Shown here piece after piece: positions 51,909 to 59,457 of a stretch of DNA of 64,000 nt. The DNA comes from Nocardioides luti (GTDB lineage Bacteria; Actinomycetota; Actinomycetes; Propionibacteriales; Nocardioidaceae). The position numbers were made by a program, and so were the translations under genes. Location of the stretch: positions 2,542,001 through 2,606,000 of the forward strand of contig NZ_JACKXE010000001.1 of the NCBI RefSeq assembly GCF_014212315.1, written 5' to 3'. The notes below the pieces were generated by a model, which saw nothing but the letters and a program-made list of their open reading frames with translations, searched no databases and was not told the origin of the DNA. The stretch's first letter is position 1. Each line of letters begins with the position of its first letter.

Positions 51909-53450
51909 TCAGGCCACAGTGACGACGATTTCCTGGATGCCGCTCGAGCCGTCGGGGAACGGCGTCGCCCGGGCGGCGGTCTGCTTCTCGTCGTCGCCGC
52001 TGATCGCGCGGACCGCGAGCGAGTGCTGGCCCTTCTCGGCCGTCCAGGGGAGGTACCACTGGCGCCAGTAGTCCTGGCCGCCCGTCGGACCCATCCGGGC
52101 CTCCTGCCAGGCGCCGCCGTCGACGCGGACCTCGACCTTGGAGATGCCGCCCTGGTGCTGGGCCCAGGCGAGACCGCCGATGACGGTGCGACCGGGGTCG
52201 ATCGTGGACAGCGGCTTGGGGGTGTCGATCCGGCTGGAGATCTTGATGGGGGCGTCGGTGGCCCAGTCCTTCTTGGTCCAGTACGAGTCCTGCTCGGCGT
52301 ACGTCGTCAGCGTCATTCGGGTGATCCACTTGGTCGCGCTGACGAAGCCGTAGAGGCCGGGGACGATCATCCGGGCCGGGAAGCCGTGCTCGCGCGGCAG
52401 CGGTGCGCCGTTCATGCCCACGGCGATCATCGAGTCGCGACCGTCGAGCGCCACGTCGAGCGGGGTGCCGATGGTCATGCCGTCGACGTCCGTGCTGAGC
52501 AGCTGGTCGGCCTTGGTGCTGTCGATGCCGGCCTTGTCGAGCAGGTCCTTGAGCGGGACCCCGAGCCAGCGGGCAGCGCCGAGGTACTTCCCGCCGACGT
52601 CGTTCGAGACACAGGTGAGCGTGATGTCGCGCTCCATCAGGTCCATCGCGAGCAGGTCGTCGTAGCTGAACGACACCTCGTTGTCGACGTCGCCGTCGAT
52701 GGTCAGCGACCAGCCCTGGCTGGTGACGACGGGCAGCGTGAGCCGGGTGTCGACGCGGTAGAAGTCCTTGGTCGGCGTGCGGAACGGCGAGATGCCGGGG
52801 ACCTTCTCGTCCAGGCCGGCCGGGAGCTTCGGGGCCGGGTCCTTCGCGGCGGGGAGGTCGATGTTCTCCGGACGCGTGCGGTACGACGTGATCCAGCGGC
52901 CCGCGCCGCCGAGGACGGCCGCGGCGGCCGCGAGGGCGCCGGCGGCGACGAGGACGCCGCGGCGGCTGGCGCCCCGGGCCTCGCCGTGGGTGTCCTCGCT
53001 CGGGGCGGAGCCGGTGAGGGGGGCGCGACGCCAGGTCCGGTCGAGCAGCCACAGGGCGCCCACGCCGACGACCGCGGTGGCCAGGGCGGGGATCGCGTCC
53101 TGGACGCCGGCGGCCGGGCGCGAGAGGGCGGTGTAGCCGGCGATCGCGACGAGCAGCACGAGCAGCGCGGCGCCGAGCACGAAGCGCTTGCGGGCGAGCA
53201 GGCCGCCGATCGCGGCGAAGACCAGCACGCCGAGGAAGACGCTGCCCACGAGGATCGTCTTGTCGTGGGTGCCGAACTGCCGGATCGCCCACTCCTTCAT
53301 CGGGGTGGGCGTCAGGTCGATGACCTGGGAGCCGACCGCGAGGACCGGGGAGGACGACGGGTTCAGCAGGGAGGCGACGAAGTGGCCCGTGGCGACCCCG
53401 ACGAGGGTGGCCAGGATGCCGAAGCCGGCGTAGGCGAAGCGATTTCTCAT
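51909..53450 (-). CDS. Membrane-anchored molybdopterin-dependent oxidoreductase (sulfite oxidase family)
   Basis: A 513-residue protein. The first ~180 residues contain about five hydrophobic helices, interrupted by SRRGVLVAA before the last. The catalytic domain follows (about 200-513). C280 in DITLTCVSNDVGGKYLGAARW is the molybdenum-ligating Cys, and RMIVPGLYGFVSATKWI is typical of the sulfite oxidase/YedY group. The C-terminal part is the Mo-co dimerisation (Ig-like) domain. The twin-arginine-like pair is internal, so export may use the transmembrane part. A SigK-like promoter sits 7 bases upstream, giving a leaderless start at 53450. Confidence 0.87.
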   Translation of the reverse strand: MRNRFAYAGFGILATLVGVATGHFVASLLNPSSSPVLAVGSQVIDLTPTPMKEWAIRQFGTHDKTILVGSVFLGVLVFAAIGGLLARKRFVLGAALLVLLVAIAGYTALSRPAAGVQDAIPALATAVVGVGALWLLDRTWRRAPLTGSAPSEDTHGEARGASRRGVLVAAGALAAAAAVLGGAGRWITSYRTRPENIDLPAAKDPAPKLPAGLDEKVPGISPFRTPTKDFYRVDTRLTLPVVTSQGWSLTIDGDVDNEVSFSYDDLLAMDLMERDITLTCVSNDVGGKYLGAARWLGVPLKDLLDKAGIDSTKADQLLSTDVDGMTIGTPLDVALDGRDSMIAVGMNGAPLPREHGFPARMIVPGLYGFVSATKWITRMTLTTYAEQDSYWTKKDWATDAPIKISSRIDTPKPLSTIDPGRTVIGGLAWAQHQGGISKVEVRVDGGAWQEARMGPTGGQDYWRQWYLPWTAEKGQHSLAVRAISGDDEKQTAARATPFPDGSSGIQEIVVTVA

Positions 53451-53457
53451 ACCGGTG

Positions 53458-53484
53458 GTTCGGAGCGGGCGGCCTTCCGGATGT
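53458..53484 (-). promoter_or_regulatory. SigK-type promoter of the molybdopterin oxidoreductase
   Basis: On the minus strand: ACATCC (53484-53479), 15-bp spacer, CCGAAC (53463-53458), ending 7 bases before the ATG. Spacing and sequence parallel the fasciclin promoter. Confidence 0.5.
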
Positions 53485-53516
53485 GTCCGGGGCGGTCCTG
53501 GGGCAGGATGGCGGCC

Positions 53517-54281
53517 ATGTCCGAGACCCCCGCCGAGCTCGTCCACTACGGCACCGCCGACGCGGTGGCCACGATCACCTTCGACTCGCAGCACAACCGC
53601 AACGCGCTCTCGCGCCAGCTCGTGACGGAGCTGATCGCGCACCTCGAGGCCGCCGAGGCCGACGACGCGGTGCGCGTGGTGCTGGTGCGGGCCGAGGGGA
53701 AGGTGTTCTGCTCCGGGGCCGACCTGTCCGAGGCGAGCACCGAGGGCATGGAGGTCGGCGCGAGGCGGATCGTCGACCTGCAGCGCCTGGTCGCCACGAT
53801 GGCCAAGCCGGTCGTGGTGCGGGTGCACGGGGCGGTGCGCGCGGGCGGGATCGGCATCGTGGCCGCGTCCGACGTCGCGATCGCCGCGGAGGACGCGACC
53901 TTCGCGCTCACCGAGGTCAAGTTGGGGCTGGCAGCGGCGATCATCTCGCTCACGGTCCACCACCGGATGAACCCGCGCGCGGCGGCGCTGACGACGCTCG
54001 GCGGCGAGGTGTTCGGCGGCCGCGACGCCGCGGCGTACGGCCTGGTCACCGCCGCGGTGCCGGCCGACGAGCTGGACGCGCGGGTCGAGGAGGTCTGCGC
54101 CTCGCTCGCGACCGGCGCGCCGCAGGGGCTGCGGGAGTCCAAGCGGATCCTCAACCGCGACCTCGTGGCGCGGATCGACGCGCACGGCGAGGAGATGGCG
54201 GCGCTCAGCGCGCGGCTGTTCGCCTCGGACGAGGCCCGCGAGGCGATGACGGCCTTCCTCAACCGCCCGAAGAAGAAGTAG
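53517..54281 (+). CDS. Enoyl-CoA hydratase/isomerase family protein
   Basis: A 254-residue crotonase-fold enzyme: ATITFDSQHNRNALSRQL, oxyanion-hole segments EGKVFCSGADLSE and VRVHGAVRAGGIGIVAASDVAIA, and FALTEVKLGLAAAIIS with the Glu position typical of hydratases. An in-frame ATG at 53508 is an alternative start (3 residues longer). It stands alone between two divergently arranged units. It could supply the hydratase missing from the AtuA operon 14 kb away; nothing in the sequence proves this. Confidence 0.88.
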   Translation: MSETPAELVHYGTADAVATITFDSQHNRNALSRQLVTELIAHLEAAEADDAVRVVLVRAEGKVFCSGADLSEASTEGMEVGARRIVDLQRLVATMAKPVVVRVHGAVRAGGIGIVAASDVAIAAEDATFALTEVKLGLAAAIISLTVHHRMNPRAAALTTLGGEVFGGRDAAAYGLVTAAVPADELDARVEEVCASLATGAPQGLRESKRILNRDLVARIDAHGEEMAALSARLFASDEAREAMTAFLNRPKKK

Positions 54282-54326
54282 CGCGACCGGGCAACCCTTT
54301 CCGGCGCCCGCCGGGTCACTACGGGC

Positions 54327-54899
54327 ATGACAGCACTGGCCGGGCCCTCGGGAGCCCTGACCGCCACGGGGGGACCGGTGGGCGACAGCGGGAGCGGCGA
54401 CGCCGTCGGGTTCGACGAGTTCGTCGCGGCCCGCTCGGGCGGACTGCTCCGCACGGCGTACCTCCTCACCCACGACCACGCCCTCGCCGAGGACCTCCTC
54501 CAGACCGCGCTGGCCAAGGCGTGGTTCGCCTGGTCGCGGATCGAGGGGCGCCCCGAGCCGTACGTCCGCAAGGTGCTGGTCAACACCTACGCCTCCTGGT
54601 GGCGGCGGCGCTGGAACGGCGAGCTCGCGACCGAGGAGCTGCCCGAGCGCGGCGGCGGGGCCGACGGGACCGACACGGCCGACGCGGGGCACGACCTGTG
54701 GCGGGCGATGGAGCGGCTGCCGCGGCGGATGCGGGCGGTCGTGGTGCTCCGTTACTTCGAGGACCTGACCGAGGCCGAGACGGCGCGGCTGCTCGGCTGC
54801 TCCGTCGGGACGGTCAAGAGCCAGACGAGCAAGGCCTTCGCCAAGCTGCGGATCGACCCCGCGCTGGCCCGCGACGACGACCAGGGGGACCTGCGATGA
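54327..54899 (+). CDS. SigE-family (SigE of Streptomyces type) ECF sigma factor
   Basis: A 190-residue ECF sigma factor. Region 2 is FDEFVAARSGGLLRTAYLLTHDHALAEDLLQTALAKAW, and region 4 is AMERLPRRMRAVVVLRYFEDLTEAETARLLGCSVGTVKSQTSKAFAKL. It belongs to the large SigE family of actinomycetes, which lack a classical zinc anti-sigma. The next gene overlaps it (ATGA) and encodes a membrane-anchored protein that may modulate it. Confidence 0.9.
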   Translation: MTALAGPSGALTATGGPVGDSGSGDAVGFDEFVAARSGGLLRTAYLLTHDHALAEDLLQTALAKAWFAWSRIEGRPEPYVRKVLVNTYASWWRRRWNGELATEELPERGGGADGTDTADAGHDLWRAMERLPRRMRAVVVLRYFEDLTEAETARLLGCSVGTVKSQTSKAFAKLRIDPALARDDDQGDLR

Positions 54900-56170
54900 G
54901 CAGCATCGACGACCTGCGCAGCACGCTCGAGCGGCACGCCGACGGCCTCGCCGACCACGACCTCCACGTCCGGCCGGTCGCCGTGCGGGCCCGGGTCCGG
55001 GCCGTGCGGCGTCGCCGCCGGTCGGTCCTGGGCGGCGTGGCCGCCGCGGTCGTGGCGGCCGCCGTCGCGACCACGCTGGCGGTCGGTGCGGACCGGTCGG
55101 CACCGGTGGCGGACCGGACGCTGGCCGGCCACGTCGCGCCGGCCTCGCTGACCTCGCTGGGCTACACCTACGCCTTCGACCGGGCGCGCCAGGGCGACGG
55201 CCGGGCCGTGCTCGACCTGCCGGAGTCGGAGCGGCCGCGGCTGCTGTCGTGGGCGACTGAGGGCACGGACGACCGTGTGGTGCTGCGGGCGCCCGGCGAG
55301 GAGCCGCGGGTGCTCGAGGCCGACGACTTCGGCGACTTCACCTTCGTGCCGCCGCGCTCGGGCGGGCGCTTCACGCTGACCGGCACCGGGCCGGTCGCGC
55401 TGGCGGCGTACGACCTCACCGACGCGGTGCCGGCCGGGGCCACGGCGTACGGCGTGACCTTCCGCGACGAGGTGGCCGGGCAGCGCCTGGCCGGTGTCGC
55501 GATCGGCGACCCCGGGGACGCGGACGTCGCCTTCGTCGGCAGCCGGGATGCCGGTCCGATCCAGGTGTCCTACGTGTGCGCCGGCGGGCCGAAGGGTGCC
55601 TGGATCCACATCTCGCAGAACGGCGAGCAGCTCGTCTTCGGCGGCGGCTGCGACGACCCGCTCTTCGACCCGGCCGGTCGCGGCGGCTACGGCTCCACCC
55701 TCGGCCGCAGCGACGCGTCGGACCTGACCCTGCGGATGTGGGTGACCGACGGCGAGCACGGGCCGGTGGTCGAGGACCCGGACCTGCGCATCGGCGTGGC
55801 GGCGTACACCCCGGCGCCGGCGGTCGAGAAGCTCGCCGGGACCGCGGTCGCCCGGACCGTGGAGCACGACGGGCACCTGTGGACGCTCGTCGACACGACG
55901 AGCAACGAGCCCGGTGCCCGGACGCTCGAGGTGGCCGGCGTCGACGGCCGGGAGACGCTCGCGGTGCTGGCCTTCGGGCGCACCGGCCGCGGGGTCGTCC
56001 GCACGCTCGCCGACGGTCGGCCCGGGGCGGGGACGTTCGCGGCCGGCGGGTCCGGCTCGACCGAGCAGCTCATCCCCGCCGGCGACCACACCGTCGGCCT
56101 GCGGGCGACCGGCGCGCGCCTGCGGCCGGACCTGCGGCTCGGGGTGGCGCGCTACGTCCGGGCGGAGTGA
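54896..56170 (+). CDS. Membrane-anchored hypothetical protein paired with the SigE-family sigma factor
   Basis: A 424-residue protein. Residues 1-45 are cytoplasmic, with the Arg-rich block VRAVRRRRRSV. One transmembrane helix lies at about 46-67 (LGGVAAAVVAAAVATTLAVG), and the rest is an extracytoplasmic beta-rich domain without recognised motif. One Cys pair (SYVCAGG, GGGCDDP) might form a disulfide. Topology and overlap suggest an anti-sigma-like or sensor role, which is inference only. The ~135 bases after the gene hold the helR promoter region. Confidence 0.7.
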   Translation: MSSIDDLRSTLERHADGLADHDLHVRPVAVRARVRAVRRRRRSVLGGVAAAVVAAAVATTLAVGADRSAPVADRTLAGHVAPASLTSLGYTYAFDRARQGDGRAVLDLPESERPRLLSWATEGTDDRVVLRAPGEEPRVLEADDFGDFTFVPPRSGGRFTLTGTGPVALAAYDLTDAVPAGATAYGVTFRDEVAGQRLAGVAIGDPGDADVAFVGSRDAGPIQVSYVCAGGPKGAWIHISQNGEQLVFGGGCDDPLFDPAGRGGYGSTLGRSDASDLTLRMWVTDGEHGPVVEDPDLRIGVAAYTPAPAVEKLAGTAVARTVEHDGHLWTLVDTTSNEPGARTLEVAGVDGRETLAVLAFGRTGRGVVRTLADGRPGAGTFAAGGSGSTEQLIPAGDHTVGLRATGARLRPDLRLGVARYVRAE

Positions 56171-56305
56171 GGCGCGGCACCCCGAAGGGTGAAGGCGCGG
56201 AATGCCGGCTCGACGGGGACCCGCAGCAGGTAGGCTTCTTCACTCGCCCGCGCGCTCCGCGTGCCGGCATCCGGGGGAAGTTTCGGGTCTGAGGGGAAGT
56301 CGCAC

Positions 56306-58495
56306 GTGGCAGAAGAGCTCGTCGAGCGCGAGGTCGCCCAGGAGCAGGCCTTTGTCGACAAGGTCTACGTCCAGCTCGAGTCGTCCGCTCGCGCCGCCCA
56401 GCAGCTGGCGCGCGAGGGCCACGAGCGCGGCCGCCTCGGCCACGAGGGCGGCCTCGTCGAGCGCGACGCCATGGTCTTCCAGGCCGCGAAGCGGATCGCC
56501 CAGCTCGACGCCGCCCACGAGGGCCTGGTCTTCGGCCGTCTCGACCTGAACCCCGAGCTCGACGCGGAGCCGCGCTACGTCGGCCGGATCGGCCTGCGCG
56601 ACGGCAACCGCGACTCCCTGCTGATCGACTGGCGGGCGCCCGCCGCCGCCGTGTTCTACCAGGCCACCGCGGCCGAGCCGCACCACGTCGTACGCCGTCG
56701 GGTGCTGCGCTGCGTCGGCCCGGACGTCGTGGGCGTCGAGGACGAGCTGCTCGACCCGACCGTCGAGGGCGCCGACCAGCTGCCGATCGTCGGCGAGGGC
56801 GCGCTGATGGCCCAGCTGTCGCGGGCCCGCGACCGGTCCATGCACTCGATCGTCGCGACGATCCAGGCCGAGCAGGACAAGGCGATCCGTGCGCCCGGCA
56901 AGGGCGTCGTGGCGATCTCCGGCGGCCCCGGGACGGGCAAGACCGTCGTGGCGCTGCACCGGGCGGCGTACCTCCTCTACACCGACCGCCGCCGCTACGA
57001 GCGCGGTGGCGTGCTCGTGGTCGGGCCGAGCGGCGTCTTCATGCGCTACATCGAGCGGGTGCTGCCGAGCCTCGGCGAGACCGCGGTCGCGCTGCGCAGC
57101 CTCGGCGAGGTCGTCGACGGCGTCCGCGCGACGCGGCACGACGAGCCGGCCGTGGCCGACGTCAAGGGCTCGGAGCGGATGGCCGAGCTGATGCGGCGCA
57201 CCTCGCGCCAGCAGGCGCCGGGCAGCCCGCAGGAGTTCCGCATCTTCTGGCGCGACGACACGATCGTGCTCGACCGCGGCACGCTGGGCCGGCTGCGCCG
57301 CCAGCTGATGTCGCAGGGCCGCCGCAACCGTCAGCTGCCCCGCGTCGCCCCGACCCTGCTCGACGCGATGTGGCGCCAGGTGCGCGGCGAGCGCGGTCGC
57401 GACCGGGGCCGTGAGGCGTTCAACGACGAGATGCTCGGCGACCACCGGTTCGTGGACTTCGCGGTGGCCTGGTGGCCGCCGCTCGACGCGCCGCAGGTCC
57501 TGGACTGGCTGCGCGAGCCCGAGTTCCTCTCCCGCGTCGCCGACGGCCTGCTGACAGCCGAGGAGCAGCGGCTGCTCGCGAAGTCGTGGAGCGGCAGTCC
57601 GTCGCTGTCGGTCGGGGACGTGCCGCTGCTCGACGAGCTGCGCTACGCCCTGGGCGACGTCCCCGCCAAGACCGAGGACGAGCGCGACCTCGACGACACG
57701 ATGTCCCTCGCCGAGGGCGGCGTCGACATGCAGGAGCTGGTGACGGCCGCCGACCGCGAGTACGCCCCCACCGGCCGTGCCTGGGCACCGCCCACCCACC
57801 GCATCGAGGACGACCCGTTCTCGCACGTGCTCATCGACGAGGCGCAGGACCTCACACCGATGCAGTGGCGGATGGTCGGCCGCCGCGGCCGGACCGCGTC
57901 CTGGACGATCGTCGGCGACCCGGCCCAGTCGTCGTGGCCGGTGCCCGCGGAGTCCGCCGCCGCCCGGGCGGCCGCGCTCGAGGGCAAGGTCGTGCACGAG
58001 TTCCACCTGTCCACGAACTACCGCAACAGCTCCGAGATCTACGAGTACGCCGCGGCGTACGCCCAGCGCGTCGGCCTCGACGCCGACCTCCCCACCGCCG
58101 TGCGGTCGACGGGGGTCTCACCCCGCGAGGTCACCGGGGTCTCGGACCTCGAGGCCGCCACCCGCGAGGCGGTCGTCGAGATCGCCGGCCAGGTCGGCGG
58201 CACCGTCGGCATCGTCGTCCCGGTCGCGCGGCGCTCCGAGGTCAACGCCTGGCTGGCGTCGTGGCCGGAGGTCGCCGACGACGCCTCGCACGCCCGGGCC
58301 GCGGTCGACTCGTCGGTCACGCCGTCCGGCGAGGACCGGATCGTCGTGCTGACCGGTCTCGACACCAAGGGCCTGGAGTTCGACGGGATCGTCGTCGTGC
58401 GGCCGCAGGAGATCGAGGACGAGTCCGCCACCGGGCGGGCGACGCTCTACGTCGTGCTCACCCGCGCCACGCAGCTGCTGACGATCCTGTCCTGA
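56306..58495 (+). CDS. helR: RNA polymerase recycling helicase-like ATPase HelR
   Basis: A 729-residue UvrD/Rep-like ATPase of the HelD/HelR class, which removes stalled or rifamycin-bound RNA polymerase from DNA. The N-terminal ~100-residue coiled arm (VEREVAQEQAFVDKVYVQLE) is followed by Walker A GGPGTGKT at 206-213. Walker B is LIDEAQDLTPMQW (D511, E512), and GLDTKGLEFDGIVVV plus LYVVLTRATQLL end the protein. The GTG at 56306 has GAGGGGAAG upstream. TAGGCT near 56236 is a good -10 candidate. I do not see the palindromic rifamycin-associated element expected before inducible helR genes. Confidence 0.88.
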   Translation: MAEELVEREVAQEQAFVDKVYVQLESSARAAQQLAREGHERGRLGHEGGLVERDAMVFQAAKRIAQLDAAHEGLVFGRLDLNPELDAEPRYVGRIGLRDGNRDSLLIDWRAPAAAVFYQATAAEPHHVVRRRVLRCVGPDVVGVEDELLDPTVEGADQLPIVGEGALMAQLSRARDRSMHSIVATIQAEQDKAIRAPGKGVVAISGGPGTGKTVVALHRAAYLLYTDRRRYERGGVLVVGPSGVFMRYIERVLPSLGETAVALRSLGEVVDGVRATRHDEPAVADVKGSERMAELMRRTSRQQAPGSPQEFRIFWRDDTIVLDRGTLGRLRRQLMSQGRRNRQLPRVAPTLLDAMWRQVRGERGRDRGREAFNDEMLGDHRFVDFAVAWWPPLDAPQVLDWLREPEFLSRVADGLLTAEEQRLLAKSWSGSPSLSVGDVPLLDELRYALGDVPAKTEDERDLDDTMSLAEGGVDMQELVTAADREYAPTGRAWAPPTHRIEDDPFSHVLIDEAQDLTPMQWRMVGRRGRTASWTIVGDPAQSSWPVPAESAAARAAALEGKVVHEFHLSTNYRNSSEIYEYAAAYAQRVGLDADLPTAVRSTGVSPREVTGVSDLEAATREAVVEIAGQVGGTVGIVVPVARRSEVNAWLASWPEVADDASHARAAVDSSVTPSGEDRIVVLTGLDTKGLEFDGIVVVRPQEIEDESATGRATLYVVLTRATQLLTILS

Positions 58496-58508
58496 CGGCC
58501 GGCCTGCC

Positions 58509-58847
58509 GTGGGGGAGTCGTCGACGGGCCGGGTGCGGGTCTGGCACGCCGGGGACGGCTGGGGCGTCCTCGACTCCGACGCGACGCCGGGCGGGTGCTG
58601 GGCGCACTACTCGTCCGTGCTGGTGCCGGGCTACCGGTCGTTGAGCGCCGGGCAGGCGGTGGGGTTCACCTTCGAGGCGCCCGGCCAGGACGGGTTCGAC
58701 TTCCGTGCGGTCGAGGTGTGGCCGCTCGACTCGGGGCGGGGTGAGGCGGTTGTCGAGGCGGCCGGGCCGGGGGGCGCGGCGTACTCGTCGACGCTCGACC
58801 TGTCGTTCGAGGACGGGTCGAGCGGCGGCCCGGAGCTCAGAGCCTGA
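58509..58847 (+). CDS. Cold-shock-domain-like protein
   Basis: A 112-residue protein whose first ~70 residues resemble a divergent cold shock domain: GRVRVWHAGDGWGVLDS, GCWAHYSSV, LSAGQAVGFTFEAPGQDGFDFRAVEVW. The RNP aromatic positions are partly changed, so nucleic-acid binding is uncertain. The tail is Gly/Ser-rich. It starts 13 bases after helR with GTG. Its 3' end overlaps the convergent kinase-like gene by 11 bases. Confidence 0.65.
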   Translation: MGESSTGRVRVWHAGDGWGVLDSDATPGGCWAHYSSVLVPGYRSLSAGQAVGFTFEAPGQDGFDFRAVEVWPLDSGRGEAVVEAAGPGGAAYSSTLDLSFEDGSSGGPELRA

Positions 58848-59358
58848 GCCGGTCGACGACCTGCCCGGCGGCCTGCGCGGGTGTGAGGTCGGTCGTGTCG
58901 ACCACCTCGGCGGCGGCGTGGAGCCACGTGCGTGAGGCCTCGGCGTACGCCTCGACGTGGGCGTGGCGGAACGGCGAGGGCCCGAGGGTGGTGTCGCCGT
59001 CGATCCGCCGGCGCAGGGTGGCCTCGTCGGCGTGCAGCACGACGTGGCGGACGCCGATCCCGTGGTCCGCGAGGCCGGTGCTGATCTCGTTCCAGTAGGC
59101 CTCGACGAGCACGGTCATCGGCATCACCAAGGTGCCGCCGGTGTAGGCGAGCACGTGGCGCGCGGTCTCGACCACGAGGGGCCGCCATGGCGGCCAGTGC
59201 TGGAAGTTGCCCAGCTCCGGCAGCCCCGGCGTGATGTCCATGAGCGCCTCGCCGACCTTCTCGGCGTCGAAGATCCGCGCATCGGGCAGCAGTCGCTGCA
59301 CGTGGATGCTCGTCGCGGTCTTCCCTGCGCCGTGGGTGCCGTTGAGCCAGACGATCAC
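58837..59358 (-). CDS. P-loop NTPase / kinase-like protein
   Basis: A 173-residue P-loop protein: Walker A GTHGAGKT at residues 7-14, then HVQRLLPDARIFDAEKVGEALMD and VVLHADEATLRRRIDGD (an Arg-rich lid). The pattern resembles small nucleoside or shikimate-type kinases and the AAA_33/zeta-toxin-like group. No antitoxin is adjacent. GTG start at 59358. The plus-strand gene at 58509 ends inside its 3' end. Confidence 0.75.
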   Translation of the reverse strand: MIVWLNGTHGAGKTATSIHVQRLLPDARIFDAEKVGEALMDITPGLPELGNFQHWPPWRPLVVETARHVLAYTGGTLVMPMTVLVEAYWNEISTGLADHGIGVRHVVLHADEATLRRRIDGDTTLGPSPFRHAHVEAYAEASRTWLHAAAEVVDTTDLTPAQAAGQVVDRLRL

Positions 59359-59429
59359 GCGGCGACGGTAGCCCGTCGCGGGCGCGGGCAGTTTCTCGCT
59401 CGCGGGAGATTGTGCCTCTAACCTTGTAT

Positions 59430-59445
59430 TCGAACAGATACTCGA
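59430..59445 (+). promoter_or_regulatory. Degenerate SOS (LexA) box upstream of the DUF222 gene
   Basis: TCGAAC-AGAT-ACTCGA, compared with the actinobacterial consensus TCGAAC-N4-GTTCGA: one perfect half and one 4/6 half. DUF222/13E12-family genes of mycobacteria are known to be LexA-controlled, which makes this placement (12 bases before the GTG) notable. Confidence 0.4.
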
Positions 59446-59457
59446 TTATCATGAGAC

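Noticed and set aside
51909..55103. Minus-strand frame open for over 1000 codons, suggesting a giant protein
   Set aside because: Only the part from 53450 matches a real protein; the upstream portion is antisense to enoyl-CoA hydratase and sigma factor genes and is compositionally like shadow frames.
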